From contig OX392528.1 in the NCBI GenBank assembly GCA_947623455.1, forward strand, positions 48,006,322-48,070,321: a stretch of 64,000 nucleotides of DNA, read 5' to 3'. Of the stretch, positions 21,891-32,669 are shown one piece after another. The translations under genes and the position numbers were made by a program. The notes under the pieces are model-generated. The model had not been told where the DNA came from. It made no database searches and saw only the letters and a list, made by a program, of their open reading frames with translations. This DNA is from Mimachlamys varia (Eukaryota > Mollusca > Bivalvia > Pectinida > Pectinidae). Every line of letters starts with the position of its first letter. Position 1 is the first letter of the stretch.

Positions 21891-24710
21891 CTATTTGTGC
21901 ATATCGACAAATCGTTGTAGGGGTATCGGCAATTGCGCCCGGAAGTGGATGTCATGGTCACGAATGACCTTGACCGCTAAGCACTGTAGCGTGCGATACT
22001 TAACAGGACACAATGCAATTCCGCGAGCCTTTATCATGACAAAGAGTGAATTGTTGTCAAGATCAACCAAGTCAGCATGAAGTCCGTAGTCTAAAAACAG
22101 TTCAATCACTTTCCTTGTGAAAAAATTGAACTTTTCAATCCATTTTAGATGACTGTGTAGTGGGGTGTCCCTTTTCAAATCCTGTACATTGACGTTTGCG
22201 CCTGCGTTGATTAGTTCTCTGGTGACGCATAGATCCTCGTGGCGCCCTTCTCGTGGACTCTGCTCCATGAAATGGAACACGACTTTGGGCTTCCGGGTAA
22301 GCGTCTTGTGTAAAAGTGACGTGCCGTTGACATCACATAGATCCAACTCGACCAGGCGTCTCATCTGAGAGTTGAAGAATGCTTTCTCGTCAGCGGACTT
22401 ATTGTTGACCTTTAGGAGATAAATCATATCGAACACATGATTTATCACCTTATCGAAAATATGAGAATTCTGTATAAAATATTGTAAATTCGTTTGTTTG
22501 AGAAGATGCGCTTTCTCCAAGAAATCTATCATATCTCGAAAAACTTCTAAGATTTCTTTGAACCTTGGTATTGACACGCCTCGAAGAGTTTGTATCTGAA
22601 ATTTTGAACAAATTTCAAACAGTTGGGACAATGCGAACTCTTGCATCCTGTGAAGAATTCTATACTTATTGAACAACAAAGAGTATACATATCTTGTCAT
22701 ATCAAACGCTTGAACAAGGTCATCGTTATGCATGAGTGACGTGGACTGTAGAAGAATTCTTTGGATCGTGTCCCAATGGGTCGGCCCAAGCTGGTGTGAC
22801 GTAATAGCAAGGGCAAGAGCATCCATAGCGTCACAATTCTTAGCCAATGAGATTAGGTCAGAAATGGATTTAGGTACGTCGACATCCTTTCCAAATATCT
22901 CCGGAATTTCCCGGAGCGAGGTCTCGCCACCATGCAACTCGGTCCGGATATACATCGCCCGTAACCAGAACTCGTATCCTTCTTTATATTCGCCCTTACC
23001 GACAGCCATTGCTCCCATCAAGTCATAAATATCGGCCGACTTTGGAGCGTTTGCGTGGATACTGTCCATTAGAAACTCCACGATATCAGGGGCGTATACC
23101 AGAACAGCGTACCGCAGACAATCGTTTCCTTCAAAGTCCTTTATCATAATACCAGCACCATTACGCACCAGTAGTTCAACTGTGTCCATGTTATGTGCTT
23201 TTATAGCGTGATGGAGAATTGAATACTGATTTTCTCTGCGGTAGTTGATGTCTGCGCCGTGGGACACTAAGATTTTGCATATTTCTAGGTTATCTACGGA
23301 GTCCTTTAGGCAAGTGCTCCCTAGTGTATCTGGAATATTGACGTCACTTCCGTTATTACACAACACTTTCACCAACTCTGTGTTATTCATATAACAGGCT
23401 GCATGGACAGCCGTTGAACCAGTTTTGCAAACGGCATTGACATCGGCGCCATTTTCAGCAAGAATTTTAACAACTTCGGGTTTTTCCTCAATTGTTGCAA
23501 GCCATAAAGGGGCCACCAGCATGTCCTTTTCCCCACAGTCATACTTCCCCTTCTTGTTGGTGTCGGCACCACATTCGACTACAAAATACTTCACCATTTC
23601 CTCTGTTCCCTTTTCACACGCTACGAACAAAGCAGGTTTCCCGTCTATTTCAAAATCTACCACAGCTTTGCGGTCGGCTTTAGGTAAATCTCGTAAGGCA
23701 TACCTGATAGTTCTTATGTTTTTGGAAGCAATATTTTCCTGTACAAATGCTGCTAACGACTCAGTTGTGTCCGGTTCTTCATGTTCTTCTTCGGTTGGCA
23801 TCTGGTCTTTGATTCCGTCCAGGAAATCTTGGACTACTTTCCGAAAGTTTACAATATCATCACTGCTGACGTCCTCTGATGGTTTATCAGCACTGCTGAC
23901 TTCCGCTGATGATTGGCCAGCACTGCTGACTTCCGCTGATGGTTGTTTAGCACTGCTGATTTCCTCTGATGATTGTTCTGCATTGCTGACTTCCGCTGAT
24001 GGTTGTTTGGCACTGCTGACCCCCTCTGATGGTTGTTTAGCACTGCTGACTTCATCTGATGCCTGTTCAGTAATTTTTGCTTCTTCTGTTGCCTGTTCGG
24101 TACAGCCGACTTCCTCTGATGATGACTGTTGAGTAATACCGACTTCCGTCGTTAACAAGTTAGTACTTGCAGTTTCTTCTGTTGATTTTCCCGTTCTATC
24201 GACTTCCATGGCCGAGTCTATTGCTCGACTGAATTGAATTCCTGCAATTTGCTCAGGCTGAGGTTGTATAATTCTTGCATCAACTATTCCATCAACAGAA
24301 CCGGAAGTATTGTTCGGAATGTAGGACACACGTTCCTCTACTGGACCGTCGTCTGGTGCTATACTATTTATAACGAAATCTTCAGAGTCTTGAATGTCAG
24401 CTTCGTTGCCTGATTCAGTTCCCCTATGACCTGACCCATTTACTAGATGACGTCCAGATTGTGGTTGTAAACTGTCTACGTCATCACTTCCGTGAGATGA
24501 ACCAGGTGTTGTTGTGTCTACGTCATTTCCGGTTAGCCTTGCTTGATTACAACCTACTCCAGAAAGGATGTCCGGTTGATTAGTCTCATCAGATGAACGC
24601 ACGTTTACCTGTCCATTAGCAGTCAGGTACGTGACTTCCTCAATTGTGTCAACTTCGTGATTAACTTGGCCATTTCCGTCCCCGGGAGAACTTCCGTCAT
24701 CGTGATCCAT
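21891..24710 (-). CDS. FEM1-like: FEM1-like ankyrin/TPR protein, CUL2 ubiquitin-ligase adaptor
   Basis: Uninterrupted frame of 939 codons. Residues 1-320 are acidic and disordered, with nine 10-residue repeats at about 191-283 (consensus VSSAKQPSAE). Ankyrin repeats cover about 350-548 and again about 796-890. A TPR-like block (DIYDLMGAM...FWLRAMYIR) at 560-599 and ALAITSHQLGPTHWDT at 633-648 follow the FEM1 pattern. The C-terminus keeps a BC-box (TLQCLAVKVI, 907-916) and a Cul2-box (LPIPLQRFV, 927-935), as in FEM1 proteins, which present substrates with C-terminal degrons to CUL2 ligases; FEM-1 acts in nematode sex determination. FEM1 proteins are usually about 620-670 residues and begin at the ankyrins, so the N-terminal third is an addition. 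It is intronless in the coding part; a GCAG at the minus-strand position 16 nt before ATG could be a 5'UTR acceptor. Possibly a lineage-specific or retrocopied paralogue. Confidence 0.9.
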   Translation of the reverse strand: MDHDDGSSPGDGNGQVNHEVDTIEEVTYLTANGQVNVRSSDETNQPDILSGVGCNQARLTGNDVDTTTPGSSHGSDDVDSLQPQSGRHLVNGSGHRGTESGNEADIQDSEDFVINSIAPDDGPVEERVSYIPNNTSGSVDGIVDARIIQPQPEQIAGIQFSRAIDSAMEVDRTGKSTEETASTNLLTTEVGITQQSSSEEVGCTEQATEEAKITEQASDEVSSAKQPSEGVSSAKQPSAEVSNAEQSSEEISSAKQPSAEVSSAGQSSAEVSSADKPSEDVSSDDIVNFRKVVQDFLDGIKDQMPTEEEHEEPDTTESLAAFVQENIASKNIRTIRYALRDLPKADRKAVVDFEIDGKPALFVACEKGTEEMVKYFVVECGADTNKKGKYDCGEKDMLVAPLWLATIEEKPEVVKILAENGADVNAVCKTGSTAVHAACYMNNTELVKVLCNNGSDVNIPDTLGSTCLKDSVDNLEICKILVSHGADINYRRENQYSILHHAIKAHNMDTVELLVRNGAGIMIKDFEGNDCLRYAVLVYAPDIVEFLMDSIHANAPKSADIYDLMGAMAVGKGEYKEGYEFWLRAMYIRTELHGGETSLREIPEIFGKDVDVPKSISDLISLAKNCDAMDALALAITSHQLGPTHWDTIQRILLQSTSLMHNDDLVQAFDMTRYVYSLLFNKYRILHRMQEFALSQLFEICSKFQIQTLRGVSIPRFKEILEVFRDMIDFLEKAHLLKQTNLQYFIQNSHIFDKVINHVFDMIYLLKVNNKSADEKAFFNSQMRRLVELDLCDVNGTSLLHKTLTRKPKVVFHFMEQSPREGRHEDLCVTRELINAGANVNVQDLKRDTPLHSHLKWIEKFNFFTRKVIELFLDYGLHADLVDLDNNSLFVMIKARGIALCPVKYRTLQCLAVKVIRDHDIHFRAQLPIPLQRFVDMHK
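23862..24140 (-). repeat. In-frame 30-bp coding minisatellite of the FEM1-like gene
   Basis: Nine imperfect 30-bp units ('gcactgctgacttcctctgatggttg' on the + strand) encode decapeptides such as VSSAKQPSAE. Unit length is a multiple of three and every unit stays open, so copy-number change would not break the frame. Ser/Glu/Gln-rich, likely unstructured. Confidence 0.9.
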
Positions 24711-25084
24711 TATATCCTTTTACGACCTGCAACGTAAAGTCAAACTGTAAGAGGGTAATGAAATAAAACCTTCTCATTACAATACATTCTCTATATACCC
24801 ATGTGGGTTATTTTTTCATAGACTGAGAAATATAAATTTCATTATAAAATTACCGTACTCAACAACCCTGACAAGAATGTGACAACAACAGATAAAATGC
24901 ATAAGAAACAACATGCAAAATGTGTATTCAGCGTCTTACAGACTCTTGAGCCTTACCGATACCAGAACCGTTCCATAAAAAAATGAATCTGCATGGCGTT
25001 TTACCCTGACCTGGACCCCGTGACAAGAATATTTCAACTACAGCAAAATGTGTGTTTAACTCTGCGTGTAACATCAACACTAAT

Positions 25085-26505
25085 GTCAATAGTCACCGGT
25101 ATCTGTTCAACGTCCTTAGTCACGCGTATCTGTTCAACGTCCATAGTCACATGTAATCTGTTCAACGTCCATAGTCACATGTATCTGTTCAACGACCATA
25201 GTCAATAGTATCTGTTCAACGAACATAGTCACACGTATCTGTTCATTAACTATAGTCACAAGTATCTGTTCAACGTCCATAGTCACACGTATCTGTTCAT
25301 TTACTATAGTCACAAGTATCTGTTCAACGTCCAAAGTCACATGTATCTGTTCAACGTCAATGTTCACACGTATCTGTTCATTAACTATAGTCACAAGTAT
25401 CTGTTCAACGTCCAAAGTCACACGTATCTGTTCAACGTCCATAGTCACAAGTATCTGTTCAAAGACCATAGTCAATAGTATCTGTTCAACGACCATAGTC
25501 ACACGTATCTGTTCAACGTCAATAGTCACACGTATCTGTTCAACGTCCATAGTCACAAGTATCTGTTCAACGTCAATAGTCACAAGTATCTGTTCAACGT
25601 CCATAGTCACACGTATCTGTTCAACGTCAAAAGTCACAAGTATCTGTTCAACGTCCATAGCCACAAGTATCTGTTCAACGTCCATAGTCACACGTTTCTG
25701 TTCAACGTCAATAGTCACACGTATCTGTTCAGCGTCCATAGTCACACGCATCTGTTCAACGTCCATAGTCACAAGTATCTGTTCAACAACTATAGTCACA
25801 AGTATCTGTTCAACGTCCAAAGTCACATGTATCTGTTCAACAACCATAGTCACAAGTATCTGTTCAACGTCCATAGTCACACGTATCTGTTCAACAACTA
25901 TAGTCACAAGTATCTGTTCAACGCCCAAAGTCACAAGTATTTGTTCAACAACCATAGTCACAAGTATCTGTACAACGTCCATAGTCACAAGTATCTGTTC
26001 AACGTCTATAGTCACACGTTTCTGTTCAACGTCAATAGTCACACGTATCTGTTCAGCGTCCATAGTCACACGCATCTGTTCAACGTCCATAGTCACAAGT
26101 ATCTGTTCAACAACTATAGTCACAAGTATCTGTTCAACGTCCAAAGTCACATGTATCTGTTCAACAACCATAGTCACAAGTATCTGTTCAACGTCAATAG
26201 TCACACGTATCTGTTCAACAACTATAGTCACAACTATCTGTTCAACGCCCAAAGTCACAAGTATCTGTTCAACAACCATAGTCACAAGTATCTGTTCAAC
26301 GTCCATAGTCACGCGTATCTGTTCAACGTCAATAGTCAAAAGTATCTGTTCAACAACTATAGTCACAAGTATCTGTTCAACGCCCAAAGTCACAAGTATT
26401 TGTTCAACAACCATAGTCACAAGTATCTGTTCAACGTCCATAGTCACCCGTATCTGTTCAACGTCAATAGTCAAAAGTATCTTTTCAACGTCCTTAGTCA
26501 GACGT
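25085..26505. repeat. 27-bp minisatellite, about 52 copies
   Basis: Unit 'atctgttcaacgtccatagtcacacgt' with variants (cgtcaatag, caactatag, cgcccaaag). Because 27 is divisible by three, open frames of 393 (+), 230 (+) and 462 (-) codons run through it. The minus frame encodes VEQIRVTMD nonapeptides. It lies about 370 bp upstream of the FEM1-like start. Larger blocks (about 25690-25950 and 26000-26250) repeat as units, so there is higher-order structure. Confidence 0.95.
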
Positions 26506-27332
26506 ATCGACGTGTATAGCAAGCTCCGCCCCCGATTATGACCAAATATTTCTGTTTCTAAAACCGATAATCAGAAATATTTTTTTTCTTTGTAACCATT
26601 GTGAACATTCTGTACCCCTCTCCCAAAACTGTAACGATCATTATGCTATTATATATATATATGATATATTTTCGGGAATGGCTATGATCTTTATATATTA
26701 CATGTGCAAGTAACCTGTTTAAAATCTGTTGTAATTATAATATCACAGTAGAATCATACTCTCCTACCAAGGGCGGAGCTGGGGGTATTTTTATGTACAT
26801 TAGTGGGGTCCAGGGGATTCCCTGCCCTCCCGCGGGGGAAAATAGTTATTTTTGACTACAAGATTTATACATTGTACTATCACACACTTGCAATCTGATT
26901 AAAATACAGCTCTTCGATACGCTTGCATTCAAATCAGATTGGTACACTTGCAGCTTGAATGTTAGAAGGGAGGTAACTCAATGTTAGTAGGTTTTGTACT
27001 AAGCGGTACGCAACAAGTTTTAAGGGCGATAACTCCAACATACTAGTAAATCAAATATCTACTATTATACGTGAATGAACAAACGAAACCTTTTGATATC
27101 AAAACCGTGGAGAGTGAACAAGAAACAGACCCTAAAAACACATAGTATTATTTATAGTTTAATCAAGAATATTATTTATGATAATAAACTGTTTTACCGT
27201 GTTTATTGCAATTAAGTACGCACTCTTCTCAGGCTCAAATCACATATAAAAAATATCACCCCGCTCACTACATCAAAATGGGATCTATATATAAATCCCG
27301 TTTTGATGTTGTGAACTGGATGTTATTTTTAT
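26506..27332. other. Intergenic stretch without recognised gene
   Basis: AT-rich sequence. It holds an imperfect element near 26885-26950 bounded by 'aatctgattaaaat' and 'aaatcagattgg', which are the end motifs of MITE family D (33228 and 46828). The sequence at 26760-26850 is GC-richer and resembles transposon debris. Confidence 0.55.
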
Positions 27333-27702
27333 GGCAAGCCAACTTAACATTTTTCAAGGAGCAATGTCGATTCTGTACTTAATCGAATTATATGGGATAT
27401 ATTATATAATTAAATAAGATTTAGTACATCACGTGACTGAATACTGCCTTCCCATTGGCTACACACATGGGTACTATGAAGCGATAGTGCCCGCTCACCC
27501 GGGCACTATCAAATTTGGCGCGATGTTCAACGTGAATCTATTATGACGTCACTATTATGTTACGTCATTATTACGTCGTGTTACTGTTCTGCTAGAAAAT
27601 GGCTGACTCTGGAAACGACCAAAAGCTGGTATGGTCTGGCACAATAAAACGAGTTTTGGTTTAAACGTGTGTATTTAAATGGAAGAGTGATGTACTAAAC
27701 CC

Positions 27703-27835
27703 ATTATGGCCCTGTTGAGAGGGCACTATTGCCTCATAGTATTGTCTCGTGATGAGATAGTGCCCTCGCCTTCGACACTATTCCATCCCTCGACGATACT
27801 ATGAGGCAATAGTGCCCTCTCAACAGGGCCATAAT
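27703..27835. repeat. Perfect-armed foldback 'ttatggccctgttgagaggg'
   Basis: The arm 'attatggccctgttgagagg' continuing through 'gcactattgcctcatagtat' is repeated inverted at 27785-27835. A related short palindrome 'gatagtgcccgctcacccggg' without its last base is at 27483-27512. MITE-like hairpin, non-coding. Confidence 0.9.
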
Positions 27836-27837
27836 AG

Positions 27838-28130
27838 ATAAATATAGCATATGAGATATCTTATATATATAAGATATCTCATATAGCTTATAAGATATCT
27901 TAAATACTATATGAGATAGCTTATATAGTTATGTAAGATATCCTCTATACTATATGAGATATCTTATATAGAAATTAAATGATATATCTTATATAATTGT
28001 ATAACATATCTTATATCATATTTAAGATATATAATTTAATTTTCTATATAAAATATCTTATTTTATATATAAGATATCATATATAATTGATATCTCGTTC
28101 CTATATATATCTTATATAGAATGAGATTTC
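27838..28130. repeat. AT-rich palindromic satellite, block 1
   Basis: Repeated units of about 22-26 bp around 'tatatgagatatcttatata', each itself palindromic (GATATC centre). A second block with the same units lies at 28665-28975. Confidence 0.9.
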
Positions 28131-28664
28131 GTGGCATGAAAAGCCAGAAACTAATTTCTCCCTCGAAAACTTATTCGGAACACATTAGGCCTACTCATCT
28201 CGCCTCTGTTATGGCCTTATTTATTTTTTATTTTTCATCAAGTTTATGCTAAACTATTATAACGATGTCCAAATTAATGTTTTCATAGTCAAGAGGGAAA
28301 GGGGAATAGAGAGTGTCTCGCTCTGTAAGTTTCATAGTGTACTTGATATGTAAGGTTGGTTGAATATGACATATTTTAAAGATTGTAATATTTGTACGTC
28401 TGATAAGTGTCATTTTAATTTTAATTGAATTGAATTGAATCTTGAACCGAGTCAACCGGGCAATATTAAATAAGGTCGGACCTATTAATATTATGCTACT
28501 TTCAGGCGAGCCTTGAAAAAGCCTTGCAAGGTTTGCATTATAAGCATTTGCCTACAAATTAAACGTTATATCTAAAAGCAGAAAAATCGAACGTCCCTAC
28601 GTAAACCGTCGAGAGTTTCCGGACGGAGAGCTTCAATTCGACATTTTGTTAAAGTCTCGTTCCT

Positions 28665-28975
28665 ATAGAAGATATCTTACATAGTACGAGATTTTGATTA
28701 TATAACATATCTTATATAGCTATATGATATATATTATATATTATATAAGATATCTTATATAGAAAATTAAATGAGATATCTCATATACTATTTGAGATAT
28801 CTTATACATTTGTATATTAAATAAGATAACTTATACAGAATTTAATTTAATTTCTATATCAGATATTTCATATCGTTTATGAGATATCTTATATAACATA
28901 TATGATACTTATATGAGATACATTATATGCTATTTAAGATATATCATATTATATAAAAGATTATAAGACTATTTA
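28665..28975. repeat. AT-rich palindromic satellite, block 2
   Basis: Same unit family as 27838-28130, after a 530-bp spacer. Both blocks are preceded or followed by 'ctcgttcctatataga', suggesting they arose from one sequence. Confidence 0.88.
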
Positions 28976-29649
28976 ATTACCAGGGGTGTAAGATAGGGAA
29001 ATTTTGCCAAATTTGAATTTCCCTTTCTTACACTTTTGGTCATAAAAGAGTCTTTTTCTCTCATATCAACTAACCAAATAAGCTCAAAAACCATGAAAAT
29101 ACGTTTTGACCGGCTACATGTACCATTTTGAAAATTTCAACTTTTCCCTTGAGCTTTTTTTGCGCAGAAAAAGTAATCTCATCTTTCAGGTGTTTATGGT
29201 TAATTTTTTAAGGTTTTAATTTCATCACGCCGTCATTTTCTCTTTCAGGCATCAGAGTTTACCGTATTCATGACGTCAAGTCATTGTTTAGCCATTGTGA
29301 CGTCACGTCGCGTGATATGCTGTGCAAGATAGATTTTTTTATATAGCTTTCTTACATGGGCAAACTCTATCTAACATTGCGAGATTTGAGAGAAATCTGA
29401 TATACAGGATCGACATTCTCCTTGAATAAATGTTAAGCTGGCTTGCCATGTATTTTTCTATTTTTTTTTTAATTAAATTTTAGTTAGAAAACCCTATCCG
29501 GCAGCTATTGAAATACACCAAATGAAGTTCACACTTTTCACTTAAGATTTGTCACTAAACAGGTTTTTTTACATAGACAAAGGATAAGCTCTATAGTGAA
29601 CAAATATGTAATTTTTCTATTTTGTTACTTATTTCAACTAAAACTATTT

Positions 29650-29930
29650 TGTTCCTGACAAAAGGGAGATAAGAGGGGAGGGGAGGGGAGGGAGGGAGTA
29701 TTGGAGGAAAGGAGATGAGGAAAGGAGGGAATGCTGAGGGGAGATGATATGGAGGGTATGGAGGGTAGGCTAAAAGGAAAAGGATGAGAATGGGAAAAGG
29801 ATGGGGAAAGGGATGGAAGAGAATGGACGGGATTTAGGAGTTGAGGGAATGCATGGAGAGCGGATGGGGAGAAGATTTGGAGGGTAGGAAAGAAGACGAG
29901 GATGGGGAAGGGAGGGGAGGGGACGTACGT
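29650..29930. repeat. Long purine-rich (G/A) tract
   Basis: On the + strand almost only G and A, with words ggaggggagg and gggaaaggatgg. The 140-codon minus-strand Pro/Ser-rich frame across it is a composition artefact. Such mirror-like homopurine DNA can adopt triplex or G-quadruplex structures. Confidence 0.85.
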
Positions 29931-30087
29931 CCTATTAACAACAAGGTCATTTAAAGACGTGTCAGGTTTTGGAGGGGGGGGGGGGAATTCGGAGTACCGG
30001 GATAAAAACCACCGACATACGGTCAGTATGTACCTGGCAACAGCTAGCTGCCCCACGTGGGTTTCGAACTCGCAACCTAGAGGTGGA

Positions 30088-30315
30088 GTAGTGAAGTATT
30101 ATTACCCGGAAATCGTACCACGTGCCTGGTATAAATAGAGCTCCTTGGTTCTGACTCTCTGGTCCACTAAATATTTTGACGACAGGCGAGAGCGAGACCC
30201 GCCTGTCGTCCAAATATTTAGCGGATCAGAGAGTCAGAACCCTTCGGACTAACTCCAAGGAGCTCTATTTATACCAGGAACGTGGTACGATCTCCAGGTA
30301 ATAATACTTCACTAC
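30088..30315. repeat. Large hairpin element with ~105-bp arms
   Basis: The left arm begins 'gtagtgaagtattattaccc' and includes 'ggtataaatagagctccttg'; the right arm ends 'ggtaataatacttcactac'. The centre 'gacgacaggcg ... cgcctgtcgtc' closes the hairpin. The right arm has about 15 extra bases ('cccttcggactaact'). Non-coding foldback. Confidence 0.92.
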
Positions 30316-31940
30316 AATTTTCTGAGAGTAAAGAACGCCCCAGGATCCATGTGAGTGCAAACACACTGCTGCACCCGTTCGAGCACTGCCATGTGTATAT
30401 AGGAACGAACTCGAAGGTGATACATGTTAACTGGTACTTGTTGTAAGAATGGTTAACTCACCATTATATCAAGGGAGAAGATGCATACTGTATACACTAT
30501 GCTTAGGTGTTTCCATTAGGTATGAATGGAGGTTTGATGCTATTTATTTGTGAGAAAGTACTACAGTCTAATGCAACACAATTCACCAAGGAGAAGCATT
30601 CTACACGTATAACAGCAGCGACATTCACACATTCATTTACTCTATCAGCCGGGATTGATTTTCCCAAGAGGTTATTTTTTTATATTCTTACTTACAGTTC
30701 AAATAATGTAAATCCTATTTGATGAAAACACCAGATGTGATAGAGCGAACAAAAAGCCAATTTTGTACATTGTAGGTCTTGTATTATACAGGGATCTGAG
30801 AATTTGGTCAAGTTGGTTAGGGACCAAAGACTCTACAGTTACACAATTTTACACTAGGGGGTGTGGTGTTAAGATCAATTTTTCGATAAAACATCACCCA
30901 AATGGTTATATATACTCGTACATATGTATAAAAATAATGACCACTGAGGGGGACATTTAGCAAAAATTAATCTAAACTCCCTTAGAGGGCAACATTGTGT
31001 TAAAAGTGTACGCTATCCTCAGGCCCCCGAGGAACGTACACTGTACATGGTAGGAACCACGTACAAATTCTGTAGAAAGTCACGTCTATCGCATTCCTTG
31101 TCTCCATAAATCATTTTGGAAAAATATGATTGATGGTTAACAGTTCCTGGACTTAAAATAGATCGTCTGTTGCATATATTCCTGTCTCACTGTAAATGTT
31201 CTTACGCAGTTCTATACGTATACAGAAAAAAAAACTCGATTAAAATACAAGTCCTTGTTTCCTGGACGTACGTGTAGTAGTGCAAACCTACTCAGGAATG
31301 TTAAAACAGAGGCTAATGACCTTAAATACATACCTTATTATTTCTTCATGGATACGATTCATTGGTCCTCCGATAGTTTGCTAGCTACCCCCCGAGCAAC
31401 CATGGAAACTCGATAACGTAAGCGCCCGTTGTGTGTATTGCTATATATCTATTTATATATATGCACGCGTGCCGCTACAGCAGGAGGTGATGCGCTATAT
31501 TTGTATAGACGGCATGCGGCGAGAACATGTGTGAGAGAAGTTTTTATTTTTGTTCTTCACTTGTGTATCGTATACCACACAAACTAGCTACAAACAAGAT
31601 ACGACTGGGTCTGTATAGGTTATATTACAAGACGATACAAGTAGTCGGGCTGCTCCTAGTGACGAGGTATATCAGTTATTAACCTCGATACCAGGGGTTA
31701 TCATTACTGTTGACCTCTGCACCCTACCAACATGACATATTCCAGTCATTGGCGTAGCTAGGCCTGGGGGTCCAGGGTCGAAGCTCCGGTGGGGGTCTGG
31801 GGGAAGAACCCCCCTTGAAGCTGTCGAAAAATTATCAAAACGTTTAATTTTTGCATCCACGGAAGCTACGCCACTGCCAGTCTATTCAGGGTGCAGCTAG
31901 GCCAACTAGATCATTGTACAGACATCGTCATCAGCTTCAT
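30316..31940. other. Gene-free stretch with a partial MITE
   Basis: No exon recognised. 31676-31745 is a half copy of MITE family A ('cctcgataccaggggttatc'). 31748-31873 begins 'ggcgtagctaggcc' and ends 'aagctacgccactgcc', an imperfect inverted pair typical of a small transposon remnant. Confidence 0.5.
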
Positions 31941-31949
31941 GACGAAATC

Positions 31950-32215
31950 CGGAGTATTGGTACAATTATTTCGTGAAGGAACGAGATATCCGGAGTATCG
32001 GTACAATTATTTCGTAAAGGAACGAGATAGTCGGAGTATCGGTACAATTATTTCGTAAAGGAACGAGATATCCAGAGTATCGGCACAATTATTTCGTAAA
32101 GGAACGAGATATCCGGAGTATCGGTACAATTATTTCGTAAAGGAACGAGATATCCGGATTATCGGTACAATTATTTCGTGAAGGAACGATATATCTGGAG
32201 TATGGAAGAAATGAA
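31950..32215. repeat. 41-bp tandem repeat, about 6 copies
   Basis: The motif 'ggtacaattatttcgt' recurs at 31959, 32000, 32041 and 32082, an exact 41-bp period, with flanking 'aaggaacgagatatccgga'. Confidence 0.95.
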
Positions 32216-32351
32216 CTTCAAAAAGTAGTATGCAGTGTCTTTGACTCTTAAAATTATAATAAAATTCCAAAAAAAACCCCAACTTTCATTACATTGATTT
32301 TGTATCGTCCCGCCATGGGAGCTTTGATCTATTTCAGTCATGCTCAGCCTG

Positions 32352-32505
32352 CGGATTGTCGCTTAGGTCGTTGTATTCTGACAGTGTCGCTTAGGTCGTT
32401 GTATTCTGACAGTGTCGCTTAGGTCGTTGTATTCTGACAGTGTCGCTTAGGTCGTTGTATTCTGACAGTGTCGCTTAGGTCGTTGTATTCTGACAGTGTC
32501 GCGTA
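32352..32505. repeat. 28-bp tandem repeat, about 5 copies
   Basis: Unit 'gtcgcttaggtcgttgtatt' plus 'ctgacagt', nearly identical copies, so a recent expansion. Confidence 0.95.
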
Positions 32506-32669
32506 TAGGTCGACGTCGTTATGTCTTCTCGAGTTTTGATATTGCATAGGACGCAATCATCACCAGCTTCATCATGAAGTCAGGAGCGACCAGTCTTTAT
32601 ATATATATATATATCTTTTTTTGTAAATATTCTTTTTTTAACTTTTTGTTTCTTGTTTATTTATGTTTT

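Larger units (their letters stand above)
27333..29452. mobile_element. 2.1-kb region bounded by ~45-bp inverted repeats
   Basis: Left boundary 'ggcaagccaacttaacattt' and 'tcaaggagcaatgtcgatt' (27333-27380) is inverted at the right as 'aatgttaagctggcttgcc' preceded by 'cgacattctccttga' (about 29405-29450). Inside are a perfect foldback and two palindromic AT-rich satellite blocks. No transposase frame is visible, so it is either a composite non-autonomous element or two insertions in opposite orientation. Confidence 0.5.

Noticed and set aside
25134..26541. Open frames of 462, 393 and 230 codons in the 27-bp array
   Set aside because: Three frames on both strands are open because the unit length is a multiple of three; no start context, domain or codon bias supports any of them.
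29634..30056. Pro/Ser-rich 140-codon minus-strand frame
   Set aside because: Translation of a purine-rich tract; composition artefact with no motif.
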